A stretch of 64,000 bases of DNA from NCBI RefSeq assembly GCF_018991925.1, contig NW_024725520.1, forward strand, positions 147,501 through 211,500, in the 5' to 3' direction. This document shows positions 12,173-23,896 of this stretch, piece by piece (the first letter of the stretch is position 1; every line of letters begins with the position of its first letter). The position numbers and the translations under genes were made by a program. The notes under the pieces were generated by a model. The model was not told where the DNA came from. It saw only the letters and a program-made list of their open reading frames with translations, and did no database searches. The stretch comes from Homarus americanus. Taxonomy: Eukaryota; Arthropoda; Malacostraca; Decapoda; Nephropidae.

Positions 12173-15100
12173 TAACAGTGCAAGAAGAAAGTTGAATCTA
12201 CATAAGGAACCATAAATAAAGTTTCACATCTATAGTGTGTGAACTTGAAGACTTACTTATCCAACAGTAGATCAGTGTGGGTCTGGAGGCACATCTAGAA
12301 TATTGCTTGGAAACTTACCCATCCAGGTGTAGTTCTGCGTGATGCATGCCTTAGTCTGCTGGTAGTTGTTGGGGACATGCGATATGTCGAACCAGAGACC
12401 CCCATACTGTAAACACAGGGACCCACTCGATTGAGAGATTCGAACGTAAAGTGTTGCTCCTAATTATATTGATACTGCTAAATAAATTAAGAAATTCCTG
12501 GTTGAAATGTAATGAGAAGAATATATTATTTGTACTAAAACGAGAGAAAAAAATGATAGAATAAAGTTGCTTGAAAAGATGTCAGTCACACGCCGAGATT
12601 AATAGTCCGGTGAAAGGAAATAAAAAATTGATGGATCGTTATTATATATATAACTGACTTAATATATACTGAAAAAAGACAATGTTTACTGCTAAAACAT
12701 TGTACATGAAATAAACAGAAAAGGAATAGATGAATGTTTGGATAATAATACTGTTGATGAATGGTTGGATATTACTGCTGATGATGAATGGTTGAATAAT
12801 ACTGCTGATGATGAATGGTTGGATATTACTGCTGATGATGATTGGTTGAATAATACTGCTGATGAATGGTTGGATAATACTGTTGATGATGAATGGTTGG
12901 ATATTACTGCTGATGATGATTGGTTGAATAATACTGCTGATGATGAATGGTTGAATAATACTGCTGATGAATGGTTGAATAATACTGCTGATGATGAATG
13001 GTTGGATAATACTGATGATGATGAATGGTTGAATAATACTGCTGATGAATGGTTGGATATTACTGCTGATGATGATTGGTTGAATAATACTGATGATGAT
13101 GAATGGTTGAATAATACTGCTGATGAATGGTTGGATAATACTGATGATGATGAATGGTTGAATAATACTGATGATGATGAATGGTTGAATAATACTGCTG
13201 ATGAATGGTTGAATAATACTGCTGATGAATGGTTGAATAATACTGATGATGAATGGTTGAATAATACTGCTGATGAATGGTTGAATAATACTGATGATGA
13301 TGAATGGTTGAATAATACTGCTGATGAATGGTTGAATAATACTGATGATGAATGGTTGAATAATACTGATGATGATGAATGGTTGAATAATACTGATGAT
13401 GAATGGTTGAATAATACTGCTGATGAATGGTTGAATAATACTGATGATGAATGGTTGGATAATACTGATGATGAATGGTTGGATAATACTGATGATGATG
13501 AATGGTTGGATAATACTGTTGATGAATGGTTGAATAATACTGATGATGATGAATGGTTGGACAATACTGCTGATGAATGGTTGGATAATACTGATGATGA
13601 ATGGTTGAATAATACTGCTGATGATGAATGGTTGGATAATACTGATGATGATGAATGGTTGAATAATACTGCTGATGAATGGTTGAATAATACTGATGAT
13701 GATGAATGGTTGGATAATACTGATGATGATGAATGGATGAATAATACTGCTGATGATGAATGGATGAATAATACTGCTGATGATGAATGGATGAATAATA
13801 CTGCTGATGATGAATGGATGAATAATACTGCTGATGATGAATGGATGAATAATACTGCTGATGATGAATGGATGAATAATACTGCTGATGATGATGAATA
13901 ATACTGCTGATGATGAATGGATGAATAATACTGCTGATGATGAATGGATGAATAATACTGCTGATGATGAATGGATGAATAATACTGCTGATGATGAATG
14001 GATGAATAATACTGCTGAATGGTTTAATAATACTGCTGATGATGAATGGATGAATAATACTGCTGATGATGAATGGATGAATAATACTGCTGATGATGAA
14101 TGGATGAATAATACTGCTGATGATGAATGGATGAATAATAATACTGATGATGAATGGTTGAATAATACTGATGATGAATGGTTGAATAATACTGATGATG
14201 ATGAATGGTTGAATAATACTGATGATGATGAATGGTTGGACAATACTGCTGATGAATGGTTGAATAATACTGCTGATGAATGGTTGAATAATACTGCTGA
14301 TGATGAATGGTTGGATAATACTGATGATGATGAATGGTTGAATAATACTGCTGATGAATGGTTGAATAATACTGCTGATGAATGGTTGAATAATACTGTT
14401 GATGAATGGTTGGATAATACTGCTGATGATGAATGGTTGAATAATACTGCTGATGAATGGTTGAATAATACTGCTGATGAATGGTTGAATAATACTGCTG
14501 ATGATGAATGGTTGGATAATACTGATGATGATGAATGGTTGAATAATACTGCTGATGAATGGTTGAATAATACTGCTGATGATGAATGGTTGGATAATAC
14601 TGATGATGATGAATGGTTGAATAATACTGCTGATGAATGGTTGAATAATACTGCTGATGAATGGTTGAATAATACTGATGAATGGTTGAATAATACTGAT
14701 GATGAATGGTTGATAATACTGCTGATGATGAATGCTGATGAATGGCTGAATGATGATGATGATGATGAATGGTTGAATAATACTGATGATGAATGGTTGA
14801 ATAATACTGCTGATGAATGGTTGAATAATACTGCTGATGAATGGTTGAATAATACTGATGATGAATGGTTGAATAATACTGATGATGATGAATGGTTGAA
14901 TAATACTGATGATGATGAATGGTTGAATAATACTGATGATGAATGGTTGAATAATACTGATGATGAATGGTTGAATAATACTGATGATGAATGGTTGATA
15001 ATACTGCTGATGATGAATGGTTGAATAATACTGCTGATGATGAATGGTTGAATAACTATGATGAATGGTTGAATAATACTGCTGATGATGAATGGTTGAA

Positions 15101-16866
15101 TAATACTGCTGATGATGAATGGTTGAATAATACTGATGATGAATGGTTGAATAATACTGCTGATGATGAATGGTTGACTAATACTGCTGATGATGAATGG
15201 TTGACTAATACTGCTGATGATGAATGGTTGAATAATACTGCTGATGATGAATGGTTGAATAATACTGCTGATGAATGGTTCAATAATACTGCTGATGATG
15301 AATGGTTGAATAATACTGCTGATGATGAATGGTTGAATAATACTGCTGATGATGAATGGTTGAATAATACTGATGATGAATGGTTGAATAATACTGCTGA
15401 TTATGAATGGTTGAATAATACTGCTGATTATGAATGGTTGAATAATACTGCTGATGATGAATGGTTGACTAATACTGCTGATGATGAATGGTTGACTAAT
15501 ACTGCTGATGAATGGGCTGCCGTAAACTATGGATTTACATCAATATAATCAACTATTACGGACTAAAAAGAAGCAGTCATGAACATTCTTTAGGATATTC
15601 CCGTATAGAGACTGGTTAAGTGTTTCTATTTGGATAACAGTCTGAATTTCTTTTTCCAAGTAAATTGAAAACTTGCTTCATCAAATTAACTCTTAAACTC
15701 CTAATGTGTTGATATTTTTCATACCCAAATTAAACAAATACAAACACAGAGCAGGCAAAAAATTACACGCAAATAAAATCAAAACAAACACAAGTGCACT
15801 ACGTAACCTTGGCAACAGATAACAAGATTTGGTATCACTTGTTATGTGCCGTCTCGCGCACAGTTCCCAACTCTTTAAATGTAAGGCATATATTTACCTC
15901 TTGTTCCACAATTATTAATGATTTTTCATCGTTGTCATCTATTTGTATTAGGCAAGCCATCACAGTTACAAACTCTGAACCTTGTTTTCATGGACTGAAT
16001 ATTATCTTAGCAAGTTTCCCGATTTCCGCCGCCAACAGGAGGACCCGTGTTAATCACTACACATCAAGGGCATCCCCTCAAATGTAATCAATTATCTTAC
16101 AAACCACAATATACACTAGGAAACTTTTTGTATAATTATACTTACTGACCGCTTATACAAAGCGGAAAGAATAAAATGGTGTTAAAGTTTGTCAGGTTCA
16201 TACGATTGGAAGCGTTACCGGTATATGGTTAAATACATTCAGCTGTCGTAAAGATTACTCAATTGAACCTCACCTTTCAGTATCTAGCTAATTAAAAATC
16301 TATTTTTAAATTAATGCTCAATTAAGCCTATCATCATTGCTGCAGTACCCTAGTTAAGAGATAATCATGACCTATTGCAGTTATGACACATTTTACAAAG
16401 GGATACCTACTGCTCAAGCAAGCACCTCTACATATTGGCTATACACTCTTAAAGTTGCAATTTTCTAAAACGAAAATTAGGTAGATAATATACCCACGTT
16501 TCACCATATGAAATGAACTCGCTTTTGTTTCTAGCGTAGTCACAATTCCTCCTACTCCCGGTAACCTGCCACGTCATGTGGGCGGCCCCCACACGAATAC
16601 TGATCACCTGTTGGGAGCAGTCATTAGCTACTTTCTACCATAGGTCCTCTACTTCAAAGCGTTTTAATTGAAATGCTTGAGTATATTCATCATCTTACCT
16701 TGACAGGATCAAAGTTCTCCACGAGGGTGACCTGTGCACATGCACCATACTGTAGGAAATCAGGGAGGCCAAAGAGTCCTTCTACGGAATGGACCAAGGA
16801 TCCAGTTAATAGCAGGAGCAGCTGTAGGATCCTCTTGGACTCGTGACTCACAGGAAGAGACAGCAT
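7819..16866 (-). CDS. ApoD/Lazarillo-like lipocalin, probably GPI-anchored
   Basis: Exons (minus strand): 16866-16699, 12406-12319, 10831-10677, 9819-9628, 9126-8764 and 7938-7819 (stop at 7819-7821). All junctions are GT/AG and the phases agree, giving about 361 residues. Residues 1-30 form a signal peptide (LQLLLLLTGSLVHS). The lipocalin core runs from about 40 to 215: YGACAQVTLVENFD before the G-x-W motif (GGLWFDI, W61), the TDY motif (TTDYINYSCVYSC, 140-152), an Arg in the FRAEFMWLLGR strand, and an ApoD-type ending TTQEQNCPY. Cys 43, 77, 148, 152 and 203 are candidates for the usual disulfides. NYT (81) and NYS (145) are glycosylation sequons. A Thr/Pro-rich mucin-like stalk spans about 235-305. 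The tail is basic (REKKRR), then NNS, a Thr-rich spacer and SLLLATLTLLLLH-stop, typical of a GPI signal. The family binds small hydrophobic ligands; the ligand here is unknown. The last exon's acceptor is the least certain part of the model. Confidence 0.85.
7822..7940 (-). promoter_or_regulatory. Tandem splice acceptor choosing the lipocalin C-terminus
   Basis: The last intron ends TTTGTAGAG, so two AG acceptors lie 2 nt apart. Exon E ends in phase 0 at 8764. Using the downstream AG (exon from 7938) gives the 39-residue hydrophobic GPI-type tail. Using the upstream AG (exon from 7940) shifts the frame and gives a 55-residue Pro/Ser-rich tail with no hydrophobic end. The upstream AG looks stronger by consensus, so either form, or both, may be made. 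No transcript evidence is available here. Confidence 0.45.
8704..8752. repeat. (TTA)n microsatellite
   Basis: An uninterrupted ATT/TTA run of about 48 bp. It lies immediately past the donor of lipocalin exon E, so it begins about 11 bp inside the intron. Confidence 0.95.
9322..9595. repeat. Minisatellite in lipocalin intron 4
   Basis: About eight units built on TCACGACACACTGAGAANGG followed by TCAAGATGGTATGAGAT or TCATGATGNTGTG. Unit lengths vary around 31-37 bp. Both strands stay open (9324-9680 plus, 9286-9786 minus), and the minus frame reads through into exon D. The splice donor at 9627 (GTGAGC) excludes the repeat from the mature message. Confidence 0.85.
11600..11690 (-). repeat. Dispersed repeat, inverted partner of 6425-6525
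   Basis: The reverse complement carries TTGTTCAAGTATTGTGGAAT and TAAAGTGAAAAGACTAAGGA, as at 6425-6525. It lies in lipocalin intron 2. The surrounding 11280-11760 has no coding content. Confidence 0.6.
12131..12172. repeat. (AAT)n microsatellite
   Basis: About 14 uninterrupted AAT units in lipocalin intron 2. Confidence 0.95.
12738..15520. repeat. Large GAT-rich minisatellite in lipocalin intron 1
   Basis: About 2.78 kb and roughly 105 units of 24, 27 or 30 bp, each made of TGGTTGAATAATACTG followed by one to three GAT or GCTGAT steps and GAA. Almost all length variation is in multiples of 3, so frames stay open on both strands for hundreds of codons. Plus-strand frames read repeats of DEWLNNTAD, broken near 13890 and 14995; minus-strand frames read NHSSSAVLF or IISSIIQPF. 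The block at about 13733-14138 has ATG in place of TTG and is nearly pure 27-mers, a sign of local homogenisation. It sits between lipocalin exons A and B, so it is intronic and I do not call it a protein gene. Confidence 0.95.
15549..16698. other. Rest of lipocalin intron 1
   Basis: AT-rich intron sequence between the minisatellite and exon A, ending at the donor GTAAG (16698-16694 on the minus strand). The plus-strand open frame at 15794-16087 shows no domain. Confidence 0.6.
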
Positions 16867-17222
16867 GGCGTTTCAAGGAAGCGCCAATGATGGTCAAGTG
16901 TTAGTTGGTGTCGGGAGCTTCGTCGTGGCTGTCTGTTTTCGAAATGTAAAATTAGAGAATTTACTCGTCAGGCTATGATCTGCAGGTTAGCACATCTTAA
17001 TTAAATCTCCATAATTCTGGTATGTTTGATGTAGTACGTTGAAAATTTTCGATGATGACTTAGATAAATAAATTCTTAACAAGACTATTGAAGCTGACAG
17101 GACTGATAATCATTTAGCAGTCACAGAAAATGTTTGAAAATAACAATAACTCGGCTGCAAGACGAAGGAAAATGCTAATTATTATTGGATTCCACCCAAA
17201 TATCCCTGACATCATTTCTTTT

Positions 17223-17311
17223 AATTTCATTCTATTCTTATTTTTTCGCCCCTGGGCACCGTTGTGGGTCGTTTGACCTGTGCCCGGGTGGGCTGATCCC
17301 CGGTAAAAAAA
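17223..17311 (+). mobile_element. LINE 3' end (family B)
   Basis: GCCCCTGGGCACCGTTGTGG, then GACCTGTGCCCGGGTGGGCT and an A-run. The same 3' end closes the LINE at 34850-36395, and a diverged version lies at 49107-49178. It is a severely 5'-truncated insertion. Confidence 0.7.
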
Positions 17312-17689
17312 AAGTGCATTAACTATAAAGAGCGAAATCTGAAGTTATTAATAGAAACAACTCACAAGGACGAACAAATGCAACACTTTATGTCCCTCGC
17401 CATATTGTACACCGAGACCATAAGAAAATGAGTATAATTACTGGTTGGGAAACGAGTCAAGGGTACACCAATTTCGATATCCGACCACTACAGTTAACGC
17501 AGAGAGGCGACGAGCATACTGCGAGAGGAAGCAGCAGAGTGACGAGAGTTATGAAGATGTCGTCTACTTAGTGTGGAGCATAATCGCTCGTCATCGTGAA
17601 CGTCATTCCTGCATCTTCATCTTTCAGCATTGGAACTTAAGACTCATCCCGAGCAATTGCCCTCTGGTCACTGCTGATCCCAGTATCTA

Positions 17690-18130
17690 GATCGTTTATG
17701 TAGATTATGAATTAGAGTGGGCCTAGTACTGACCCCTGAGGAACCCCACTGGTTACACGGCCCCACTCAGATTTAACACCACCTACGCTGACCCTCTGCG
17801 TTCTATCGGTGAGCCATGATTTTATTCAATTTAAAACTTTCCCCTCGATACCATGAGCCTTAACGTTTCTCAGAAGCCTCTGATGCGGTACTCTGTCAAA
17901 TGCGTTGCTAAAGTCTAAGTAAATAACATCGTAATTTTCGTCATTATCTACTACCTCGAAGACTTTCCTAAAAAAATGTCAGCAGATTTGTTAGACAAGA
18001 TTTTCCCTTTGTAAACCCATGTTGAGAGTCGTAGATTAATTTGCTTTTCTCTAAATGCGATCGCATGCTATCTGCTATAATTGATTCAAGAAATTTCCCC
18101 ACTACTGACGTCAAACTAGACGGCCGGTAT
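17690..18130 (-). pseudogene. CR1-like LINE reverse transcriptase remnant
   Basis: The minus strand encodes VIYLDFSNAFDRVPHQRLL (RT motif A region), then VKAHGIEGKVLN-stop-IKSWLTDRTQRVSV and SGVPQGSVLGPL (motif B). These are hallmark non-LTR reverse transcriptase blocks in the usual order, interrupted by stops. No endonuclease or 3' end is attached. Confidence 0.8.
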
Positions 18131-18365
18131 TTTGACCTGACTAGTAACGTGGCCCTTTTTCTCTTTTGCTTCCTCTACGTGTGTGTTGGTGTTGGTGTGG
18201 GGATTAGTGGATGACATCATTATGACTTGAACTCAAGCTTAATAATGTCACCCTGTATATTTAAGCCTATCTCTGTTCATGTAATCCAGTTGCCTCTGAA
18301 GATTTCTTGAATAAAGACGGAAGCTAAGGTGCTCCGTTGTTTCCCTTTTCCCCGTGTGATTTTAG

Positions 18366-18445
<80 letters not shown>
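18366..18445. repeat. (TA)n microsatellite
   Basis: About 80 bp of perfect TA directly beside the 49-bp palindrome. Confidence 0.95.
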
Positions 18446-18447
<2 letters not shown>

Positions 18448-18545
18448 CATTTTTAGTCCATATAACACGCGGACTTTGAACATATAATCAACGAGGTCGT
18501 TGATTATATGTTCAAAGTCCGCGTGTTATATGGACTAAAAATGAA
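18446..18545. repeat. Perfect 49-bp inverted repeat
   Basis: The left arm 18446-18494 begins TTCATTTTTAGTCC and ends AATCAACGA. The right arm 18497-18545 is its exact reverse complement, separated by GG. TA-rich sequence lies on both outer sides, with a long run on the left and a short one on the right. It carries no gene. It may be a young fold-back element or a palindromic sequencing or assembly artefact. Confidence 0.95.
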
Positions 18546-20380
18546 GTATATATATGTACCTCGCGTTTCATACCAGCTGGATTCGGTAAAATGCTACTGA
18601 CACCACATAAGAGGCACGGGCAGTTTCCCAATGAGGTTCACGGCGCCATCAGCTCGACGAACAGGCTTTGTGTGAAATATAACAGGGTAAAAAGTTCTAA
18701 TGTGCAGTGGAAATAAGAGGTAACGTAAAGATTACAAAAGCATAAATCTGTTGAGCGTACCAGAGAAAGTGTATATGGATTATTAGTGAGAAAAATGCAG
18801 TGAAAACAAGAGTCGAGGAAAGGAAGATAATTTATACCATCCTATATCAAGTACTTGAGTAAAAGAACATGAATGAGGAGTTTGTAAAGGTTGAGAAGAA
18901 TGATTATTTAAGACATTCATAGATCTAGAAAAAATTACGTTTGGTTGGATTCTTATATCATCATAATTTAATTACAGATATATATTTCAAGAGCCTACTG
19001 TGATTGGTCGCTATAAGCACGCCGTGATTGGCCCTCTTACCAAGAAAGGGGTACGAGTGGGCAAGTGTATTGAGGACACCATGATTCACGGTGTTTCCTT
19101 AATTGGGTTAAATATAATATCTCAATGAACACGACGCATAAGGGGTTATCCTAATTTGATGGCACGGAGCTAAGTGTCTTCTCATTCCTGCGAGGGCAAA
19201 GGTGGCACGTATAAGAAGGGCTGTTGCTGATTCAAGTCTCCGTATTAAATGTGGCCATCGTGACGATCGGAGGTTCTCGACTCAAAAATCAAACCCGCCG
19301 ACTAAATATATTCTCGGAATTATATTTTTTTCCCTCGGTCAATTAATATGCTTCAGACATTATTTTTTCAGATGCTTAGATTTACAGTATATATAAATAG
19401 GAATTATCCTTGTTTGGGTTTAAAATTATTGTCGGTCAAATAATAATTTAAACGGAAGAATTTTTTAATTTTTTAAAATATTTTATGCATTTTTTTTTAA
19501 ATTTGTTTATACTTGTGCAATGTTATAATCGCATTTTCTAAAACACAAAAACAAATCCTTAGTGAAAGGATATGCAAGAAAAAGATTTATGAATGAGAGC
19601 AAAAGTGCAAAGGCAAGGAGCACGTACAGTGTGACAATACGTAACGTTATACAGAATACTGCATACAGTATATCGGTCACGGAAACATTGCATACACTTT
19701 GATCACTATCATTTCTTTTTTAAACTATGGTTAAGTACAAATTTATTAAGTGAATATTTGTCATGCGATGGGTGAAAGGTTCACATCCGAAATTTACAAT
19801 CTAAAACAATTTCCGGGAAAGTTAATCTTTATTAAGGTTATTGAAAGTTGTCTCTGAAACCAGATATTGTAATAAAATAAAACTAATCTGCTCTTTATTA
19901 CGACTCTATTGACAGAACACGCCAGCTAGACGTTAATGTCACTACAATTGACTTTTTCTAGTAAGTCAGTTTTCAAGTATTGAAGTAACGATTAGTAACT
20001 TCTACACGAGATCAAATAGCTGTGACGAGCCTGCCTGAAGGGTCGAAGCTTCAAAATCAAAATAATTAGTTCGAATTCCACAACTGGTGTGTGTGGGTGA
20101 ACGCTCGATGATGTCACAAGGACAACCATCACTGTGCATCACAGCCAACTTGCGGATTATAGTAAGGATAATCTGAGATGAGGGTGCTCTGTCTACCGCA
20201 GAAACTTACTAGAAGCGCCAGTCGGAGACGATATAGTAGACACGTTAAGTTCCTCTGGTAACGTGGATCATGGGTCACTCAAGCTCAGTGTTCACCTCAT
20301 TTCTTCGATTATGTCGAAGAAAACCGAAAAAAAAGAAAATCTTCCGTAACTGAATGCTCTAAAGAATCTATTCTTAGTCT
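18546..20380. other. Intergenic, no gene seen
   Basis: AT-rich sequence with no recognised coding or repeat borders. The short open frame at 19202-19396 shows no domain. Confidence 0.5.
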
Positions 20381-20399
20381 GCGGAATATCGTTCACTTC

Positions 20400-20600
20400 G
20401 TTCAGCCCAGGATACACCCATTGATTGAGAACGTCCAAAGGAAGGTCGCCAATCTGGTGCTGGCATTCAGACACCTCGCATACCAAAGAAGATTAGAACG
20501 TCTTCGATTTCATATTTTATACTGTAAAAAGATGAGCGGTGCTTTGATAGACGTATATAAGCGCCCCAAAGGTGCCTCTCGTAGGAAAGGGGAAAGGGGG
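20400..20600 (+). pseudogene. LINE C-terminal fragment (family A)
   Basis: The frame reads HPLIENVQRKVANLVLAFRH, then YQRRLERLRFHILYCKKMSG and ALIDVYKR. It is the same RT-tail block found at 47.9, 50.9 and 55.4 kb (R-R-x-T-R-L-V-P-A-L-R-H, then Y-P-E-R-L-E-R-L-x-L-P-x-L-Y-Y-R). It is truncated at both ends. Confidence 0.7.
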
Positions 20601-20889
20601 GGGGGGATATTGTTCCCTATTTCACAATGGACCTCAAGTCAATAGTTGCTTTTTGTGGGTCGTGGTTTAAAAAATAGTCTTTATATTCCAAAAACGTCCA
20701 AAGTTGGACAGAATATAATAGTCTCATCATATTATGATGGGACTACATTGAAGCTCCTTCTGTGAGAGCGGTGGTCAGGTCTCCTGAGTATTGTGTCAGC
20801 AATTATAGCTAACCATGAAAAGCCTCCAGTCCCGTCACCTGGGCCAGATATTTCTGACTAGAAATTTCAAGGTTATAGAAAATATTTTT

Positions 20890-22460
20890 TTTACTCTCAA
20901 TCCAGATTTAATATACACCTTCACACCGTGATATTTTATGGAGGTCTGGGACTGAGAGGGCACAGCAGTAGGTGTTAATATCTTCGAATTTTAAAATTTT
21001 CAATATAGCAAATTTTTCGTTTGTGTGATCTGTTTTTTTTTCAAGTAGGTCATTGTCCGTACAACTCTTCTTTGTGCAGTAACCAGAGATTGTGTTTTTG
21101 AAGGGCCAGAGGACCCCCATAGTGTGTAACAGTTCGTAAACAAGATCATGATAGATTTCTTTCATTGCTGTGAGAGTGAGTGAGTGACTGTCGAGTGTGA
21201 TACATGATACTGCACGGTTTATTGACTTTACTGTGAATGGCTTGTATGTGGTTTCTCCAGTTAAGTTTCTCATCAACAATAACTCCGAGGAATTTAGTAT
21301 TTTGTTCGTGTTTGAGGACTGTATTACCAAGATACAGGGGGTCCAAGTCTGCAGGTAAGTCTTTCCTTCTGTGAAAGATCGTGTAGAGGGTTTTCTCAAG
21401 GTTTAAGGTCAGTTTATTACGTATTACCCAGGTCCTGACTTTAGTTAATTCAGTATTCATAGTTCTCATCAAGGAATGGAGGTCTGAGCTGCTGGCATAG
21501 AGATTACTATCGTCTGCAAATAAGTTGTATTTTATGAGTGAGCTGGCGTGGACTATGTCGTTTATGTACAAGAAAAACAGTACTGGACCGAGAATGGAAC
21601 CTTGGGGGACTCCATACAAGATTGGCGAGGAGTCAGATTGGTGATTATTATAGCAGACATACTGCATCCTGTTAGACAGATATGAGGTAAACCAATTGTG
21701 GGACAGGCCCCTAACTCCATAATGTTCAAGCTTTGAAAGGAGGATGGTATGGTCGACAGTATCGAAGGCTTTAGAGAGGTCCAAGAATATACTGGATAGC
21801 CGAGCACTCTCAGTCGACCTTCTAGCTCTAAATCCAAACTGGGAGTCTGTAAAGACGTTATTGGCATTGCAGAAGGAATTTAGTCTATTACATGCTAGCT
21901 TTTCCAGTATCTTACTCAAGGCTGGGAGGACTGATATGGGGCGGTAATTCTTGAAGAGTCCTTTGTCCCCAGATTATTTATATGCTGGGTGAACTTAAGC
22001 AATTTTCAGTTTATCAGGAAAGACACCACTATTGAAGGAGGAGTTACAAATGTGTAGAACAGGTAGTAATAAGTGGGCTACTTTCTTGATAATGCCCATT
22101 GGTATATTATCTTCGCCTGCTGCTGCATCTTTGGACATTTTTATGGTGGTCAGTAATTCATCTGCTGTGACAGGGAATAAGAACAGCTCATTTTGCAGGT
22201 AGGCTCTAAATTCCTCATGGTGATCTGGGATGCTCTCTGCAAGATTTTTGCCAACATTAATAAAATATTCATTGAAGTGGTTGGCAATGGGGGAGGGTTC
22301 CGTTACAACTGAATCATTTATCATAAAAGCTGAGTGGGGGGCCGAAGGCTGTGTGCTCCTGTTCTGAATAGAATTTATGACAATCCAGGTTTTCTTACTG
22401 TCGCTTGATGCTGACTGGAGCTTATTTGTATAATACTGTACTGTAGTTACATCTGGCATT
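20890..22460 (-). pseudogene. Jockey/CR1-clade LINE reverse transcriptase, broken
   Basis: Reading the minus strand from 22459: a pre-RT linker (FNEYFINVGKNLAE, then TTIKMSKDAAAGEDNIPMGI). After a stop near 21990 comes the RT core with [38 protein letters not shown] and the catalytic box [10 protein letters not shown] (FADD). The frame then shifts near 21150 and continues into the C-terminal tail, ending near 20908. The order and spacing fit a non-LTR reverse transcriptase, and about 500 residues are recognisable. No endonuclease domain is present. The stop and frameshift make it inactive. Confidence 0.88.
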
Positions 22461-22690
22461 TATAACTGCTTAAGTTACTCTATTTCTGATACTTCAGTAA
22501 GCATCACCGAAAGTTATGGGTCTTTTTGCAAATTTCCTTTGGAGTGTGTTTTTCTTTTATCATTACCTTAATTTCGCTTGTGATATAGGGTTTGGAAATG
22601 GATACAGTCACTAGCGTAGCTAGGGGGGCGGGAGGAGGGGCGGGGGGTCCGCCCCGGGCGGCACTTTTGGGTCTGCTCATCACCCATATC

Positions 22691-22979
22691 TGCAGCTACT
22701 GGAGACGTTAATCCATCCCTTTGTATCGGCGGCAAGTTAATCCTTGTCGTGTCTGACCTAACACCTGACCCACATCATCACGGCCACGTCATGAGCTACC
22801 CCCTTGCTATGCGCCCCCCCGCCCCACACACAACCTGTAACCTGTTGAGGATTAAGGAAACAACTTCAAACAAGTACGCCAGTGAGCTCATGTGGTGTGG
22901 GTCAGGTGTTAGGTCAGACACGACGAGGATTAACTTGCCGCCGATACAAAGGGATGAATTAACGTCTCCAGTAGCTGCA
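22691..22979. repeat. Long imperfect inverted repeat (about 100-bp arms)
   Basis: The left arm 22691-22797 starts TGCAGCTACTGGAGACGTTA. The right arm 22885-22979, reverse-complemented, starts with the same 20 bases. They match with a few substitutions and one 12-bp gap, around a loop of about 87 bp. It lies between a possible hAT left end near 22611 (CACTAGCGTAGCTAGG) and the hAT transposase tail at 23.3-23.6 kb, so it may be an internal part of that element. Confidence 0.85.
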
Positions 22980-23289
22980 AAACCATGCAGTCTCGGGTCA
23001 TATCAGTTCATGTACAGCCGACCAATCCACCAGTTACAAGCAATTCACTTCAGTTCTGCACAAGTCTCCATCGTGACAAGACGAGGGGAGGCTAGACGAC
23101 TTTTAAGTTCTCTTGTGTTTTCGATCCGGTTATTTACTTCGTTGGAAGACATAATACTATAAGGTAAGAAATATTAAAGTATTGGTTAAAAAATATTGAT
23201 GTGACTTTTGCTGCGACATTGATAAAGAGGAGTTCCTCGTTGAGAGAAAAAGATTTCAGCATTTTGTTGCTGTTGCTGCTATAACTATT

Positions 23290-23607
23290 AAAGACAGAAT
23301 ACAGACGTGGAAAGAAGGCCCCCTTGAACTTTTGCAGTTTATTCAAAAGTATAACCTTGGGAACTCGGTTCCAAATATAGTAATAATGCTGAGGATTTTC
23401 CTCACAATTGCTGTTAGTGTTGCTACCTGTGAGAGGAGTTTTTCGAAACTAAAACTGATCAAGAATTACTTAAGATCTACTATGAGCACCTTGCGGTTGA
23501 GAAATCTTGCCATACTGTCTATAGAGCGACAATTGACAGATGAAATAGTTTTTGACAATGTCATTGAAGAATTTGCCAACAAAAAAACAAGAAAAGTTAC
23601 TTTGTAG
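23290..23607 (+). pseudogene. hAT transposase C-terminal (dimerisation) fragment
   Basis: The frame reads WKEGPLELLQFIQKYNL, then AVSVATCERSFSKLKLIK and STLRLRNLAILSIERQL, ending at a stop. The C-E-R-S-F-S-K-L-K-x-I-K and R-L-x-N-L-A-x-L-S-I-E blocks are the hAT C-terminal dimerisation region of the ZMYM1-like group. Only about 100 of several hundred residues remain. The copy lies 670 bp upstream of the POLR3C start. Confidence 0.85.
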
Positions 23608-23804
23608 AAAGTTGTAGTTTTCATTTCAGAAATAAAGATGGTCCTAATTTTTTTACACTTTTTTACTTTTTCCCTATCCTATATGTCGTTTTTGCTTTTT
23701 GTTTAACTGTTACTTATAAAGTTTAAGTATGTTTGGGGTGTATTTAAAGCATACTATATTTGAGTATGTGAAAGTACAGTAATATTATAATGGTACACAA
23801 ACTA

Positions 23805-23809
<5 letters not shown>

Positions 23810-23893
<84 letters not shown>
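23810..23893. repeat. (TA)n microsatellite
   Basis: About 84 bp of TA, some 380 bp upstream of the POLR3C start codon. No clear core promoter could be assigned in 23894-24276. Confidence 0.95.

Positions 23894-23896
<3 letters not shown>

Noticed and set aside
12738..15548. Three long plus-strand frames and a 533-codon minus-strand frame as protein genes
   Set aside because: They are translations of a tandem repeat whose unit is a multiple of 3; they lie inside lipocalin intron 1, overlap on both strands and have no flanking unique coding sequence.
18277..18483. Tyr/Ile repeat frame, likewise those at 29197-29385, 4700-4906 and 62983-63195
   Set aside because: Translations of (TA)n or (TAA)n arrays.
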